A stretch of 33,294 nucleotides of DNA from Gammaproteobacteria bacterium (GCA_018061255.1 JAGOUN010000013.1:1-33294); one strand, 5' to 3'. Shown: positions 1 to 8,585, numbered from the stretch's first letter. Translations and numbers: made by a program. The notes: a model not told the origin generated them from the letters alone.

Positions 1-76
1 TTGATACAGATGATGGGTTCGCTAGTCTATTTTTTAGGCATCCTTGAATGGATGTTGACATTAGATTTTGGAGTAG

Positions 77-96
77 GGGCGACCGGTTGGTCGCCC
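77..96. terminator. GC-rich hairpin downstream of sspB
   Basis: The arms GGGCGACC and GGTCGCCC (8 bp) enclose a GGTT loop. The right side continues into TCTTTATATTT, so it would terminate plus-strand transcription from the left better than sspB transcription. It starts with the same GTAGGGGC head as the repeats at 12029 and 32554, so it may be a dispersed palindromic repeat acting as a terminator. Bases 1-72 hold no gene that I can support. Confidence 0.5.
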
Positions 97-105
97 TCTT
101 TATAT

Positions 106-528
106 TTATTTAACAACCTTCAAATGCGACGCGCCTTTACTACCACCGCTATCATCGCCGTCTTTATTATCAAAATGCGATCTTGGCATTGGCTGCATGA
201 CCGGATGATCGTAATCTTCTTCGCTGATATCAAACATTTTTCCTTCGCCGTTTTCTTTAGCATAAACAGATAAAACCGCGATCATTGGAACATAAATATA
301 ATGCGTCACCCCAGAAAATTGGGTTCGAAAAGATAAGTAAGATTGATGAAAAACAGGATCTCGAATTGCCTGAGGCGCCATATTCAATACAATCTGGCCA
401 TCTCTGACATGCTCAGTGGGAATTTCAACATGATCGACAGTCGCATCTACCACAAGATAAGGGGTACAACCACTCTCAACTATCCATTTGTAATAGGCTT
501 CTACGACATACGCTTTAATGGGAAGCAT
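106..528 (-). CDS. sspB: ClpXP protease specificity-enhancing factor SspB
   Basis: SspB is a cytoplasmic adaptor that binds SsrA-tagged peptides and delivers them to ClpXP. The 140-residue protein has the family layout. A folded N-terminal part starts MLPIKAYVVEAYYKWIVE and holds the HVEIPTEHVRDGQIVLNM strand region. An acidic, flexible linker follows (roughly 110-132, DNKDGDDSGG). The short hydrophobic C-terminal tail ends LKVVK, matching the ClpX-docking tail of the family. The ATG at 528 has an AAGGAG a few bases upstream. It lies downstream of sspA in the same direction, as in E. coli, and is probably the last gene of the rplM-rpsI-sspA-sspB operon. Confidence 0.95.
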   Translation of the reverse strand: MLPIKAYVVEAYYKWIVESGCTPYLVVDATVDHVEIPTEHVRDGQIVLNMAPQAIRDPVFHQSYLSFRTQFSGVTHYIYVPMIAVLSVYAKENGEGKMFDISEEDYDHPVMQPMPRSHFDNKDGDDSGGSKGASHLKVVK

Positions 529-554
529 AAAAACTCCTTCTTTTTTTGTATAGT

Positions 555-588
555 GAGGCAGGAAGGTCAGTCTTGTCGTCCCTGCCTC
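555..588. repeat. Inverted repeat in the sspA-sspB spacer
   Basis: Perfect 8-bp arms GAGGCAGG (555-562) and CCTGCCTC (581-588) enclose an 18-base loop. The hairpin ends shortly before the sspB ribosome binding site. It could be a dispersed palindromic repeat or an attenuator trimming sspB expression; the sequence does not decide between them. Confidence 0.4.
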
Positions 589-596
589 TACAAAAA

Positions 597-1232
597 TTAA
601 GCTCTTAATTCGTGTTCTTTTTCAGTCAAACTCGCTAAAAAAGACTCTCTTTCAAACATTTTTTTCATGTAAGCATGAATAGGCTTTGCTTTAGGAGAAG
701 ACAAAGAAATCTTCATTTTTTCAAGACGCCACAACAAAGGCACAACCATACAATCAATCAAAGAAAAATCATCGTTCAAAAAGTACGAAGATTCTCCAAA
801 AGCTTTGGCAACTGCCAATAAACTTTGGGTTAATTCTTCTCTAGCCTGCTCAACTTCCTCGGGTGAGGAAGCATCTGATAAAATGATATTCGCGTAACGA
901 TACCATTCTTTTTCAATACGGCACATCATAAGACGCGCTCTTGCTCTTGCAACAGGATAAATAGGTAGAAGAGGTGGATGAGGAAAACGCTCATCCAAGT
1001 ATTCCATAATCACCTGGGTATTAAATAATACTAAATCACGATCAACTAAAGTCGGTAGCGTTCCATAAGGATTAAGCTCCGCCAATGTTTCCAACGCATC
1101 ATCACGTTTAACTAAAACATAATCAACAGCAACCCCTTTCTCAGCGAGAACAATCCTCACTTGGTGACCATTAATATCACTAGGGCTGGTGTACAACGTC
1201 ATCACTGAACGTTTATTTGCTACCACTGCCAT
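597..1232 (-). CDS. sspA: Stringent starvation protein A (SspA)
   Basis: SspA is a glutathione-S-transferase-fold protein that binds RNA polymerase and alters transcription during starvation and, in several pathogens, virulence gene expression. The 211-residue product is close to E. coli SspA along its length. It has the near-identical start MAVVANKRSVMTLY, the HQVRIVLAEKGV segment and IMEYLDERFPHPPL, which contains the surface residues known to matter for SspA function. The end, FERESFLASLTEKE, also matches. The ATG at 1232 has GGAG about nine bases upstream. The gene starts 18 bases after rpsI ends, consistent with cotranscription. Confidence 0.97.
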   Translation of the reverse strand: MAVVANKRSVMTLYTSPSDINGHQVRIVLAEKGVAVDYVLVKRDDALETLAELNPYGTLPTLVDRDLVLFNTQVIMEYLDERFPHPPLLPIYPVARARARLMMCRIEKEWYRYANIILSDASSPEEVEQAREELTQSLLAVAKAFGESSYFLNDDFSLIDCMVVPLLWRLEKMKISLSSPKAKPIHAYMKKMFERESFLASLTEKEHELRA

Positions 1233-1250
1233 AAGCTTTTACTCCAGCAA

Positions 1251-1688
1251 TTAGCGTTTAGAGTACTGTGGACGTTTTCTAGCTTTACGAAGACCAACTT
1301 TCTTTCTTTCAACAGAACGAGGATCACGAGTAACAAAGCCAGCGCTTCGTAAACGTTTACGGAAGGTGACTGCAGCACCCTCTTCGCTAGCGCTTGCCGC
1401 AACCACACCTTCTTCATCATAAGAAATCAATGCTCGAGAAAGACCGTGGCGAATAGCACCTGCTTGCCCAGTACTACCACCACCTTTAACAGTAATCAAA
1501 ACATCGAACGTATTCGCCATATCAACCGCAATCAAAGGCTGTGTCACTAACATACGAGAGGTTCCCCTATCGAAGTATTCATCAAGCGACCGTCCATTAA
1601 TGGTAATTTTGCCTGTTCCTCGACGAAGGAAGACACGAGCAACGGATTCTTTACGTCTGCCTGTTGCGATAAATTGTTTTACAGTCAT
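1251..1688 (-). CDS. rpsI: 30S ribosomal protein S9, with an internal insertion
   Basis: S9 is a small-subunit head protein whose C-terminal tail reaches the P-site tRNA. The hallmarks are [11 protein letters not shown] near the start, [23 protein letters not shown] in the middle (cited as a landmark), and the basic tail [15 protein letters not shown] ending in SKR. At 145 residues it is 15 longer than E. coli S9. All the excess lies in one block, residues 93-107 ([15 protein letters not shown]), between the conserved YDE and the [14 protein letters not shown] helix. The reading frame is intact and everything else aligns without gaps. It starts two bases after the rplM stop. Confidence 0.97.
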   Translation of the reverse strand: MTVKQFIATGRRKESVARVFLRRGTGKITINGRSLDEYFDRGTSRMLVTQPLIAVDMANTFDVLITVKGGGSTGQAGAIRHGLSRALISYDEEGVVAASASEEGAAVTFRKRLRSAGFVTRDPRSVERKKVGLRKARKRPQYSKR

Positions 1689-1690
1689 TA

Positions 1691-2134
1691 TTAAGCCTTA
1701 TCTTTATCAAAATGAATTACTTGTGGCTGTTGCGCTCCGTGTGGATGTTCGCTACCCACATAGATTTTTAGCTTTCTAAACATGTCTCTACCCAAAGGAT
1801 TTTTTGGCAGCATCCCCTTAACAGCATGCTCAATAACACGCGTCGGGTGTTTTGCCAAAAGCTTTTCTAGCGTCACTGCTTTCAATCCGCCTGGAAATCC
1901 GCTATGGCTATAGTAAATCTTATCTGACATTTTTTTGCCTGTTACAGCAATTTTTTCAGCATTAACAACCACTATATAATCACCTGTATCCACATGAGGG
2001 GTATACTCAGGCTTATGTTTACCACGTAAATACTTTGCAATTTGTGACGCAAAACGTCCCAATGTCTGTTCAGTTGCATCAACCACATACCATTGATGGC
2101 TTACTGCTTGTGCTTTCGCACTAAATGTTTTCAT
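1691..2134 (-). CDS. rplM: 50S ribosomal protein L13
   Basis: L13 is an early-assembly large-subunit protein. The start was set at the ATG at 2134, giving [20 protein letters not shown], which aligns with the E. coli start and has GGAG eight bases upstream. The open frame extends to 2236, but those 34 residues resemble no L13. Family motifs visible are [60 protein letters not shown] and the C-terminal [10 protein letters not shown]. The product is 147 residues against 142 in E. coli. It is the first gene of the operon with rpsI; a hairpin lies in its leader (2170-2191). Confidence 0.97.
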   Translation of the reverse strand: MKTFSAKAQAVSHQWYVVDATEQTLGRFASQIAKYLRGKHKPEYTPHVDTGDYIVVVNAEKIAVTGKKMSDKIYYSHSGFPGGLKAVTLEKLLAKHPTRVIEHAVKGMLPKNPLGRDMFRKLKIYVGSEHPHGAQQPQVIHFDKDKA

Positions 2135-2169
2135 TAAATCTTGCTCCAAGGCCAAACTACCACTATCTA

Positions 2170-2191
2170 GAACTAGCAAAACGACTAGTTC
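2170..2191 (-). promoter_or_regulatory. Hairpin in the rplM leader, possible L13 autoregulatory site
   Basis: On the minus strand GAACTAG and CTAGTTC form a 7-bp stem with an 8-base loop, between the predicted promoter and the rplM ribosome binding site. In E. coli L13 represses its own operon by acting on the rplM mRNA leader. The position fits such a site, but I see no sequence proof that L13 binds here. Confidence 0.35.
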
Positions 2192-2207
2192 CAAAAACGA
2201 GGCTGCA

Positions 2208-2236
2208 ATTTTACAGAAAACATCGATAACACGCAA
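2208..2236 (-). promoter_or_regulatory. Predicted promoter of the rplM-rpsI-sspAB operon
   Basis: Read on the minus strand, TTGCGT (2236-2231) and TAAAAT (2213-2208) are separated by 17 bases. The predicted start near 2201 gives a leader of about 65 bases that contains the hairpin at 2170-2191. The -35 box is imperfect. Confidence 0.4.
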
Positions 2237-2389
2237 GTGTCAAATTTACCAAATCACTTTAACCCTATTTAGAAGCATTAAACTAGAAAAAAAAGTTCGC
2301 TTAATTAGCAATTTATGATATTTTTCAAAGGTATTTATTTATTTTGTTACTTTAACTTGTTCCGTTAACATTTTTTAGAGGGAGAGAGT

Positions 2390-2791
2390 ATGACAGTCAC
2401 GAAAACACGGAAGACAGCAGCTAAACCAGCCGCTAGCAATACAGCAGTCAAAAAAGCTGTGCCCGCGAAGAAAGCTCTTACAATTAAAGAGCCATTGACA
2501 AAAAGCCAAATTTTAGCTCATGTTGCAGATGCATCAGGCTTGACTAAAAAACAAGTTTCAGCTGTATTTGAAGAAATTAGCGCACTAATTGAAGGCTCAA
2601 TTAAACCACGTGGGCCAGGCGCATTTACATTACCAGGCCTTTTGAAAGTTAACGTAATCAAAAAACCTGCTAAAAAAGCTCGCAAGGGAATTAACCCATT
2701 TACTGGCGAAGAAACAACATTTAAAGCAAAACCTGCTCATAACGTTGTTAAAATTCGCGCATTAAAGAAACTTAAAGAGATGGTTGAATAA
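2390..2791 (+). CDS. HU-family DNA-binding protein with a basic Lys/Ala-rich N-terminal tail
   Basis: This is a nucleoid-associated protein expected to bind and bend DNA as a dimer. Residues about 36-133 form an HU/IHF domain: LTKSQILAHVADASGLTKKQ for the helical base, GAFTLPGLLKVNVIKKPAKK for the strand region, and an arm turn INPFTGEETTFKAKPAHNVV in place of the usual RNPQTG. Residues 1-35 are a disordered-looking tail rich in Lys, Ala and Pro (KTRKTAAKPAAS, VKKAVPAKKA) that resembles histone H1 tails. The ATG at 2390 follows a strong AGAGGGAGAGAG ribosome binding site. The gene stands alone between oppositely directed units, with a hairpin terminator at 2961-2984. It is not a canonical hupA/B, so no symbol is given. 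Confidence 0.9.
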   Translation: MTVTKTRKTAAKPAASNTAVKKAVPAKKALTIKEPLTKSQILAHVADASGLTKKQVSAVFEEISALIEGSIKPRGPGAFTLPGLLKVNVIKKPAKKARKGINPFTGEETTFKAKPAHNVVKIRALKKLKEMVE

Positions 2792-2829
2792 ATCTTCTTT
2801 TTTGGTATCCGCTACATAAACCAGGGCGA

Positions 2830-2913
2830 GTGTCACCCCAGCGCAGGCTGGGGCCCAGTCAGTATTTTTAACTCATTGATAAGACTAGGTTCCTGCCTTC
2901 GCAGGAATGACAC
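2830..2913. repeat. Palindromic repeat with GTGTCA ends
   Basis: The 84-base element begins GTGTCACCCCAGCGCAGGCT and ends CTTCGCAGGAATGACAC. The ends form near-perfect terminal inverted repeats extending outward (GCGAGTGTCA against GCGAAGTGTCA). Each half also holds its own hairpin (CCCCAGC..GCTGGGG and CCTGC..GCAGG). It resembles the short noncoding repeats, including MITE-like elements, scattered in many bacterial genomes. It lies between the convergent HU gene and folD. Confidence 0.6.
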
Positions 2914-2960
2914 TTCGCTTGGTTGCCATTAAATTTGCAGGGGATACTTTTTTTGTTTAA

Positions 2961-2984
2961 AAGAAGGGCTTAAAGGCCCTTCTT
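2961..2984. terminator. Terminator between the HU gene and folD
   Basis: AAGAAGGGC and GCCCTTCTT form a 9-bp stem with loop TTAAAG. T-rich sequence flanks both sides, so it can serve the HU gene on plus and folD on minus. Confidence 0.7.
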
Positions 2985-3029
2985 TATTAAAAATGGCAGG
3001 TGTAAGACACCATCACCACATCACATCAC

Positions 3030-3878
3030 TCAATATTTTTTCAATTGATATGCCAACAAGGTGTTTCTCAAAAGCATAGCCACGGTCATTGGCCCTACCC
3101 CTCCAGGCACAGGCGTAATCCATTTTGCACGCCTCTGCGCTGACTCAAACTCAATATCACCGACTAAACGACCTGAAGCAAGCCGGGTAATCCCGACATC
3201 AATAATCGTTGAGCCTTCTTTAAGCCACTCGCCCTTAATTAATCCAGGCTTACCCACAGCGCTAATTACGAGATCCGCTACCTGCAGATGCTTTACCAAA
3301 TTTCGTGTATGACTATGACAAACGGTTACCGTAGCACCCGCTGACAGTAATTCCAACGCCATAGGCTGACCAACAATATTCGAACACCCCACCACCACTG
3401 CATCAGTGTTTTTAAAATCGCATTGAATATGCTCTAGTAACGCCATCACCCCCTGGGGCGTGCAAGGGCGTAGCGTTGGTCGACGTTGCGCCAAACGCCC
3501 TATATTATAGGGATGAAAGCCGTCAACATCTTTATGAGGATCAATCGCCTCCAAGAGCTGAGGAACATTAAACTGCAATGGCAATGGCAACTGTAACAAA
3601 ATACCATCAACAGCGACATCTTGGTTTAAGCGCTCAATGAGTCGCAATAAATCGGCCTGGCTTGCTTCTGCAGCAGACAGAACATGTTTACGTGATTCAA
3701 TTCCCACTTCCGCACAAGCAGATTGCTTATGCTGCACATAAATCTCTGAAGCTGGATTATGTCCGACAATAATAACCGCAAGAACTGGCACCCTTCCTTT
3801 CTGCAATCTTAAAGAAACAAGCTCTTGGATCAATTTTTTACGCAGTTCTGCCGCAATTTTTTTTCCATCAATAATCAT
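3030..3878 (-). CDS. folD: Bifunctional methylenetetrahydrofolate dehydrogenase/cyclohydrolase
   Basis: FolD oxidises 5,10-methylene-THF with NADP and hydrolyses the product to 10-formyl-THF, feeding purine synthesis and initiator tRNA formylation. The 282 residues match the family's usual length. The N-terminal catalytic part has [14 protein letters not shown] with the active-site Lys51, then [10 protein letters not shown] and [16 protein letters not shown]. The nucleotide-binding part has [20 protein letters not shown], where many relatives have an Arg after GR instead of Cys. The C-terminal [20 protein letters not shown] closes the folate site. It starts 10 bases after mltD ends on the same strand, so they are probably cotranscribed. 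Confidence 0.97.
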   Translation of the reverse strand: MIIDGKKIAAELRKKLIQELVSLRLQKGRVPVLAVIIVGHNPASEIYVQHKQSACAEVGIESRKHVLSAAEASQADLLRLIERLNQDVAVDGILLQLPLPLQFNVPQLLEAIDPHKDVDGFHPYNIGRLAQRRPTLRPCTPQGVMALLEHIQCDFKNTDAVVVGCSNIVGQPMALELLSAGATVTVCHSHTRNLVKHLQVADLVISAVGKPGLIKGEWLKEGSTIIDVGITRLASGRLVGDIEFESAQRRAKWITPVPGGVGPMTVAMLLRNTLLAYQLKKY

Positions 3879-3888
3879 AAAAAGACCA

Positions 3889-5511
3889 TCACTCCGCGGT
3901 CACCTGGTAAATCACCATCGTTTTACCAGGATGCAAAACTGATTTTTCCGTAATAGATGGATTCCATCGCTCAATTTCTTCTACGGAAACAGCAAACTGT
4001 TGAGCAATTTTCCCCAAGCTATCTTTAGCTTGAATCACATAATGTATTTTCTGTAATGTTTTACGTGCAGCGTTCTCAGTCGAAGTCACCTTAGGAGGAA
4101 TATTTAATTTTTGACCTATTTTAAGCGTATCTGACGATAAATTATTAAACGCTCGAAGATTTTTCCAGCTGACATTTAAGCTATGCGCAATACTTGACAG
4201 AGTATCTCCTTTACGTACACGATAAACCGTCTCAGGAGGCAGTGATAAAGGACGCGCTACCTCCTTTACGCCAACCGATGAGCTCTTGCTTAATACAGAA
4301 GTGGATGCCACATTTTTAGTAGCAGACTTCATAGAAGCAATTGGAGAGGCGTCAGAAACGCTTTTAGGCAATACATGTGCAGAGTTAGGAATAAATATCA
4401 CATCGCCCACGTGTATCAAGGTATCGTCTAGCTTGTTTACCTGCTGCAATACAGCCATCGAGGTATGATATTTTGTTGCAATCTTGCCTAGAGTATCTCC
4501 TGATTGAACATCATATCGCTCCCAAGTGACGCGATTACGCTGCGGCATCAAAGCTAGCCCTTCTCTCAACTGCGTTTCGTTTTGAATAGGAACAACAAGA
4601 AGAAAAGGGCCGTCAGGAGAGGTTGCCCAGCGATTAAATCCAGGATTGAGGTTCATTAAAGCATTTAAAGATAAACCAGAAAGGCTTGCAGCTTTTGCCA
4701 AATCAATTTGAGAACCAACATCAACTTGCGTTAAATAAGGCTTATTCGGAATCTCTGGCATACCCAAAGGATATTTCTCTGGATGTCCAATCATTTCCGC
4801 CAATGCCAATAGTTTTGGAATATACAGTTGCGTTTGTTTACCTAGCGGCAAAGACCAAAAGTCAGTCGCCTCACCTTTAGCGGTGTTTTTCTTAACCGCA
4901 TTAAGAATTGTACCCTGTCCTGCATGATAAGCAGCCACGGTAAACATCCAGTTGCCATGAAAAAAATTCTGTAAATAAACGAGATAATCCAACGCAGCGT
5001 TGGTCGAAGCAAAAACATCTCTGCGACCGTCATACCACCAAGTCTGCTTTAACCCAAAATCGGTTGCGGTTGCAGGCATCATCTGCCACAAGCCCGCGGC
5101 ACCTGAAGTGGAATAAGCAAAAGGATCATAGGCACTTTCAATAATCGGCAAAAGCGCAAACTCAAGCGGCAAATTACGCTTCCTAATTTGCGTTATAATG
5201 TAATACATGTAGGGGCGAGCATTGGTGGCAGCTGCACGGAGATATTTTCTGTGGGCCATAAACCATGCAATTTGCTCCTTAACTTCAGGGCGCTCAGCTT
5301 GATGATCTAAAGTAAATTCTTTTTGGAATACACGCCAGATGTCACCACTACTATCGACGGAAGGCTTGGCAACCTTAGCCATTGGCACTTCACTATGAGG
5401 ATAGACAACACGATATTCTGCTTTTGCCGGAGAAGAGGTCATCACAATAGTTAGACAAAAAAGCGCCCAAATATAGCAGCTTATTCTACTGATTTTTGCC
5501 TTTTTCTCCAC
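3889..5511 (-). CDS. mltD: Membrane-bound-type lytic murein transglycosylase D with three LysM domains
   Basis: MltD cleaves the peptidoglycan glycan strand to 1,6-anhydro products. Residues 1-31 look like a Sec signal peptide ending SPAKA before EYRVV. No lipobox Cys is visible, unlike the E. coli lipoprotein. The SLT domain covers about 100-240, with catalytic Glu125 in [10 protein letters not shown], then [19 protein letters not shown] and AYHAGQGTI. LysM repeats lie at about 333-376, 430-473 and 491-536, joined by Ser-rich linkers; they should bind peptidoglycan. The GTG start at 5511 has AAGGA nine bases upstream. It is divergent from the methyltransferase gene; gloB, which lies next to mltD in E. 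coli, is absent. Confidence 0.95.
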   Translation of the reverse strand: MEKKAKISRISCYIWALFCLTIVMTSSPAKAEYRVVYPHSEVPMAKVAKPSVDSSGDIWRVFQKEFTLDHQAERPEVKEQIAWFMAHRKYLRAAATNARPYMYYIITQIRKRNLPLEFALLPIIESAYDPFAYSTSGAAGLWQMMPATATDFGLKQTWWYDGRRDVFASTNAALDYLVYLQNFFHGNWMFTVAAYHAGQGTILNAVKKNTAKGEATDFWSLPLGKQTQLYIPKLLALAEMIGHPEKYPLGMPEIPNKPYLTQVDVGSQIDLAKAASLSGLSLNALMNLNPGFNRWATSPDGPFLLVVPIQNETQLREGLALMPQRNRVTWERYDVQSGDTLGKIATKYHTSMAVLQQVNKLDDTLIHVGDVIFIPNSAHVLPKSVSDASPIASMKSATKNVASTSVLSKSSSVGVKEVARPLSLPPETVYRVRKGDTLSSIAHSLNVSWKNLRAFNNLSSDTLKIGQKLNIPPKVTSTENAARKTLQKIHYVIQAKDSLGKIAQQFAVSVEEIERWNPSITEKSVLHPGKTMVIYQVTAE

Positions 5512-5685
5512 GTTCGCTGTTCCTTATCTCATTTGAGCGCTTTCCAAAAAACGTATAGTTATTTCAGATTAAGCCTCAAACAGATATACTTATACGGCCA
5601 GGAAATATAAATGATCTCATCTGGAAAGTACAGCAATCATCGAACTTGCCTAGCAATAACTTTTGGATTGAAAAAGGATATTCTT

Positions 5686-6387
5686 GTGATATACCAACAT
5701 TTTAATGCTAAATTAGTGGCATATTTAGAGAAGATAGAGAAAGAGTTTATTGAGCAATTTTCTTCTTGCCATGCCATTGGAAATGCTTTGCTGATAGGAA
5801 ATTCACGACAAAGCCATCTACTCAAAGGCTGCCATTGCCAGCATCGTTATTTATTTTGCGAGAATTATCCTAAATCTCACCCGCAAATCTCACCAATATG
5901 CTTAGGGCACTTCACCGAACTCCCTTATGCCAAAGAATCCATAGACTTAGTCATTCTTCCTCATGTACTGGAATTCTCAAACCGGCCAAAGGAAATGCTT
6001 GGTCAAATATTTAACACATTGAGTAAACGAGGCGCTCTACTTTTGTTCTCATTTTTGCCTTCTACTAGATTTTCTCTGGCCAATAAAAACACTCCTCCAC
6101 CCTTTCTTTCTCCCCATGCAATCAAACAACTATTAACCCAAGTCGGATTAGAAATTATTGCCACACAATCTTTTTTTTCACCGCTGACACACACTCTTGA
6201 AAACAAATTTATGAAGCTTATTGACGCCGCCATAGCTTCCTATCTGCCTTTTTTGTGCAAGGCTAACCTTATTGTGGCCCAAAAAACTTCTATCCCCGCT
6301 ACGCCAATACCATTAAAATCGTTTGCAATACCAACTATCATGACAGCCTTAGAAGGCGGTTGCAGAAATCAACTGGGGAACCCTTAA
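5686..6387 (+). CDS. YafS-like class I SAM-dependent methyltransferase family protein
   Basis: The fold is assigned from the Methyltransf_11-type core [20 protein letters not shown], followed by [20 protein letters not shown] and [15 protein letters not shown], the pattern typical of YafS proteins beside rnhA. Substrate unknown. The SAM-binding glycine motif is degenerate: [14 protein letters not shown] where a GxGxG-like loop is expected. I chose the GTG at 5686 because AAAGGA lies just upstream; the frame is open from an ATG at 5611, which would add 25 residues. The stop is two bases before the rnhA start, so rnhA and dnaQ are probably translated from the same message. Confidence 0.75.
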   Translation: MIYQHFNAKLVAYLEKIEKEFIEQFSSCHAIGNALLIGNSRQSHLLKGCHCQHRYLFCENYPKSHPQISPICLGHFTELPYAKESIDLVILPHVLEFSNRPKEMLGQIFNTLSKRGALLLFSFLPSTRFSLANKNTPPPFLSPHAIKQLLTQVGLEIIATQSFFSPLTHTLENKFMKLIDAAIASYLPFLCKANLIVAQKTSIPATPIPLKSFAIPTIMTALEGGCRNQLGNP

Positions 6388-6389
6388 AC

Positions 6390-6845
6390 ATGTCGACAAC
6401 AGTACATATTTTTACGGATGGCGCTTGTCGCGGCAATCCTGGCCCGGGTGGCTGGGGAGCTCTACTCATACACGGCGACAAAAAAAAAGAACTAAATGGC
6501 TCAGAAATCTTAACAACCAATAATCGCATGGAATTACTAGCGGCTATTAGAGGGTTAGAAGCACTGACTAAACCGTGTAAAGTCACCCTTACTTCGGACT
6601 CAAAGTATGTATTACAAGGCATCACGCTTTGGGTGATTGATTGGAAAAAAAAAGGCTGGAAAACTGCTAGTAAAGCGCCAGTAAAAAATCAAGACCTTTG
6701 GCAAACCCTCGACGCGCTTAATCAAATTCATGCCATCGACTGGCAATGGGTCAAAGGTCACAGTGGTCATCCAGAAAATGAATTAGTGGACCAATTAGCC
6801 AACCAAGCTATTGATGAAATGTTAACAATTAAGAGCAAACAATGA
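6390..6845 (+). CDS. rnhA: Ribonuclease HI
   Basis: RNase HI degrades the RNA strand of RNA-DNA hybrids such as R-loops and Okazaki primers. The 151-residue product carries the full catalytic set: Asp10 in [16 protein letters not shown], Glu48 in [10 protein letters not shown], Asp70 in LTSDSKYV and Asp134 in ENELVDQLA, plus His124 in [10 protein letters not shown]. The basic handle helix [15 protein letters not shown] is present. The ATG at 6390 matches the family start and has GGGGAA upstream; an ATG at 6360 in frame would add ten residues inside the previous gene. It overlaps dnaQ by four bases (ATGA). Confidence 0.97.
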   Translation: MSTTVHIFTDGACRGNPGPGGWGALLIHGDKKKELNGSEILTTNNRMELLAAIRGLEALTKPCKVTLTSDSKYVLQGITLWVIDWKKKGWKTASKAPVKNQDLWQTLDALNQIHAIDWQWVKGHSGHPENELVDQLANQAIDEMLTIKSKQ

Positions 6846-7561
6846 CACGACAAATCGTACTTGACACAGAAACCACAGGCCTAAGACCTGAAGAGGGTCA
6901 TCGCATTATTGAAATTGGCGCAATCGAAATTATCGATCGCAGATTCACCAATAATGATAGACATATTTACATTAATCCCGAGCGCCCCATCGATGAAGGT
7001 GCATTCAAAGTCCACGGCATCAGCGCTCAGTTTCTCAGTGATAAACCGGTTTTCGCAACTATTGCTGAAGAATTTTTAGACTATATTCAAGGCGCCGAGC
7101 TAATTATTCATAACGCACCATTTGACCTTAACTTTCTTGATCACGAATACCGCTGGCTCAATAGAAATCATCCTGCAATAAAAAATATCTGTGGCATCAT
7201 AGACACTCTATCCATGGCACGTAAGCGCCACGCCGGCCAACGCAATTCACTAGACGCACTGTGCAAACGCTATGAAGTCAATAATACACACCGCCAACTT
7301 CACGGCGCGCGTCTTGACGCCCTGTTATTGGCAGAAGTTTTTTTGAGAATGACTGGCGGTCAAAATAACCTATTCGAAACCAATGCTACCTCGACAAAAT
7401 CTTTTGTTACTGCACCCGATCGTTATGCAGGAACTTCGATAAAAGACAGCCAATTTAATGTTATTCTTGCCACTGGAGAAGAACAAAAAGAACATGAAAA
7501 ATATTTAGAGAAAATGAATAAAAAAGGCGCGTGTGTTTGGCAAATGGATGACAAAAACTAG
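6842..7561 (+). CDS. dnaQ: DNA polymerase III epsilon subunit, proofreading exonuclease
   Basis: This is the 3'-5' exonuclease of the replicative polymerase core. The DEDDh set is complete: Asp8 and Glu10 in VLDTETTGL, Asp95 in [13 protein letters not shown], then His154 and Asp159 in [18 protein letters not shown]. After about residue 185 a linker leads to a C-terminal segment ([20 protein letters not shown]) that matches the polymerase-binding tail of the family. At 239 residues the length is normal. The ATG overlaps the rnhA stop. In E. coli the two genes lie side by side but are divergently transcribed; here they share a strand. Confidence 0.97.
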   Translation: MTRQIVLDTETTGLRPEEGHRIIEIGAIEIIDRRFTNNDRHIYINPERPIDEGAFKVHGISAQFLSDKPVFATIAEEFLDYIQGAELIIHNAPFDLNFLDHEYRWLNRNHPAIKNICGIIDTLSMARKRHAGQRNSLDALCKRYEVNNTHRQLHGARLDALLLAEVFLRMTGGQNNLFETNATSTKSFVTAPDRYAGTSIKDSQFNVILATGEEQKEHEKYLEKMNKKGACVWQMDDKN

Positions 7562-7599
7562 GATGTTCAGGCGAGCTAAGGCATTGAGAAATCATTAAT

Positions 7600-8148
7600 T
7601 CATCGAAAAACTGCCCGCTCAACGGCACGCAAGCTCATAAATATCGTCTCACGAATCATATTATCCCAAAAGCAAATATACGGCTTTTCTATCAAAATAC
7701 ACTTTATCCCTGCTAAAGTAGCCGCCAATCCGCCCGTTAACACTCTATCATCAACCAACAAGACTTCTTCAGGCTTAACCTGCTCACGAGTAATTACGCT
7801 GAGCAGCCCATCCGGATAAGGTTTTTGTTTCGCAACAAGAAATTGAATGCGAGGAAAGTGCTCGGCAAAATAAGCTTGCCGTTGCGGCGTGGGTTGATTC
7901 GAGAAAATATAAACATGATCTCCAAAAATAGCTTGTATCGTCGCTAAAACAGCATCAACGCCAACATAAAGTTTTTTTTGCTTATCTGCGGCTAATACGC
8001 CATCAAAATCTAACACAACAACTCGCATGCCAGACTGATATAGCCACCGCCAATCAATTGAAACAATATTACTTTCGTAAGGTATCGCTTTCAACTGTGC
8101 TTTATGCCGAAAACCTTCTTTAATTGAAAAAAAAACTCTTTCTATCAT
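7600..8148 (-). CDS. HAD-superfamily phosphatase, YqeG-like
   Basis: A cytoplasmic hydrolase of the haloacid dehalogenase superfamily; substrate unknown. Motif I is VLDFDGVL with nucleophile Asp47 and Asp49, motif II is IFSNQ with Ser83, a Lys-containing stretch AKQKPYPDG stands for motif III, and motif IV is LLVDDRVLTGG with Asp133/Asp134. The compact 182-residue size without a large cap and the DDRVLTGG context resemble the YqeG/HAD-IIIA group. It follows tusE by 18 bases on the same strand and converges on dnaQ, with only 38 bases between their stops. Confidence 0.8.
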   Translation of the reverse strand: MIERVFFSIKEGFRHKAQLKAIPYESNIVSIDWRWLYQSGMRVVVLDFDGVLAADKQKKLYVGVDAVLATIQAIFGDHVYIFSNQPTPQRQAYFAEHFPRIQFLVAKQKPYPDGLLSVITREQVKPEEVLLVDDRVLTGGLAATLAGIKCILIEKPYICFWDNMIRETIFMSLRAVERAVFR

Positions 8149-8166
8149 TTATGACTCTCTTAGATC

Positions 8167-8469
8167 TTAGATGCAATGCGGCGGCTTCGGCAAACCTGCA
8201 ATAAAACTAATCGTAAATAGTGGACGCTCGCCAAACAACTGCATTAGCTCTAACATAGTAGAAGCATGCTGCCCTGAGCGCAATTCCTTAATAAAAACTC
8301 GCATGGCAGGATGACGGGTGTTTTTCAAATATAGCTCTCGAAGTATACGAATAATTTCCCAATGTCTTTCAGAAAGTGCAATACCACTTTCATTGGCAAG
8401 ATCGATTGCCAATGGCTCGTTCCAATCCGCTATATTTATTAAAAAATCATCTTGGTTACGCGTTATCAT
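8167..8469 (-). CDS. tusE: TusE/DsrC family sulfur-relay protein
   Basis: TusE accepts sulfur from TusBCD and passes it to MnmA for 2-thiolation of tRNA wobble uridine. The 100-residue protein has the DsrC fold signature LSERHWEIIRILRELYLKN and ends AGLPKPPHCI, with the conserved penultimate Cys99 that carries the persulfide. The second Cys of true dissimilatory DsrC, about ten residues earlier, is absent, which favours TusE. It is slightly shorter than E. coli TusE. No tusBCD genes are in the window, so the partner proteins must be encoded elsewhere. Confidence 0.85.
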   Translation of the reverse strand: MITRNQDDFLINIADWNEPLAIDLANESGIALSERHWEIIRILRELYLKNTRHPAMRVFIKELRSGQHASTMLELMQLFGERPLFTISFIAGLPKPPHCI

Positions 8470-8547
8470 GGAGACTTCACTTATTTAACCGTCGTAGGCA
8501 GTGACGAAACAACTATAGCTCCAGAAATGGGGAGCTAACGTTATTGA

Positions 8548-8575
8548 CAAGAGCGACCCGACTTAGTCGCTCTTG
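8548..8575. terminator. Hairpin after the YccA-like gene
   Basis: CAAGAGCGAC and GTCGCTCTTG form a perfect 10-bp stem with an 8-base loop, 11 bases beyond the stop of the minus-strand gene at 8586. A T-run is poorly developed on either side. Confidence 0.55.
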
Positions 8576-8585
8576 CAATTATTGC

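Noticed and set aside
1-273. 90-residue plus-strand frame at the left edge
   Set aside because: It runs antisense into sspB and through the hairpin at 77-96; composition is not protein-like.
1220-1420. 66-residue minus-strand frame across rpsI and sspA
   Set aside because: It is an alternative frame of two well-supported genes; rpsI is continuous through its insertion, so no frameshift is needed.
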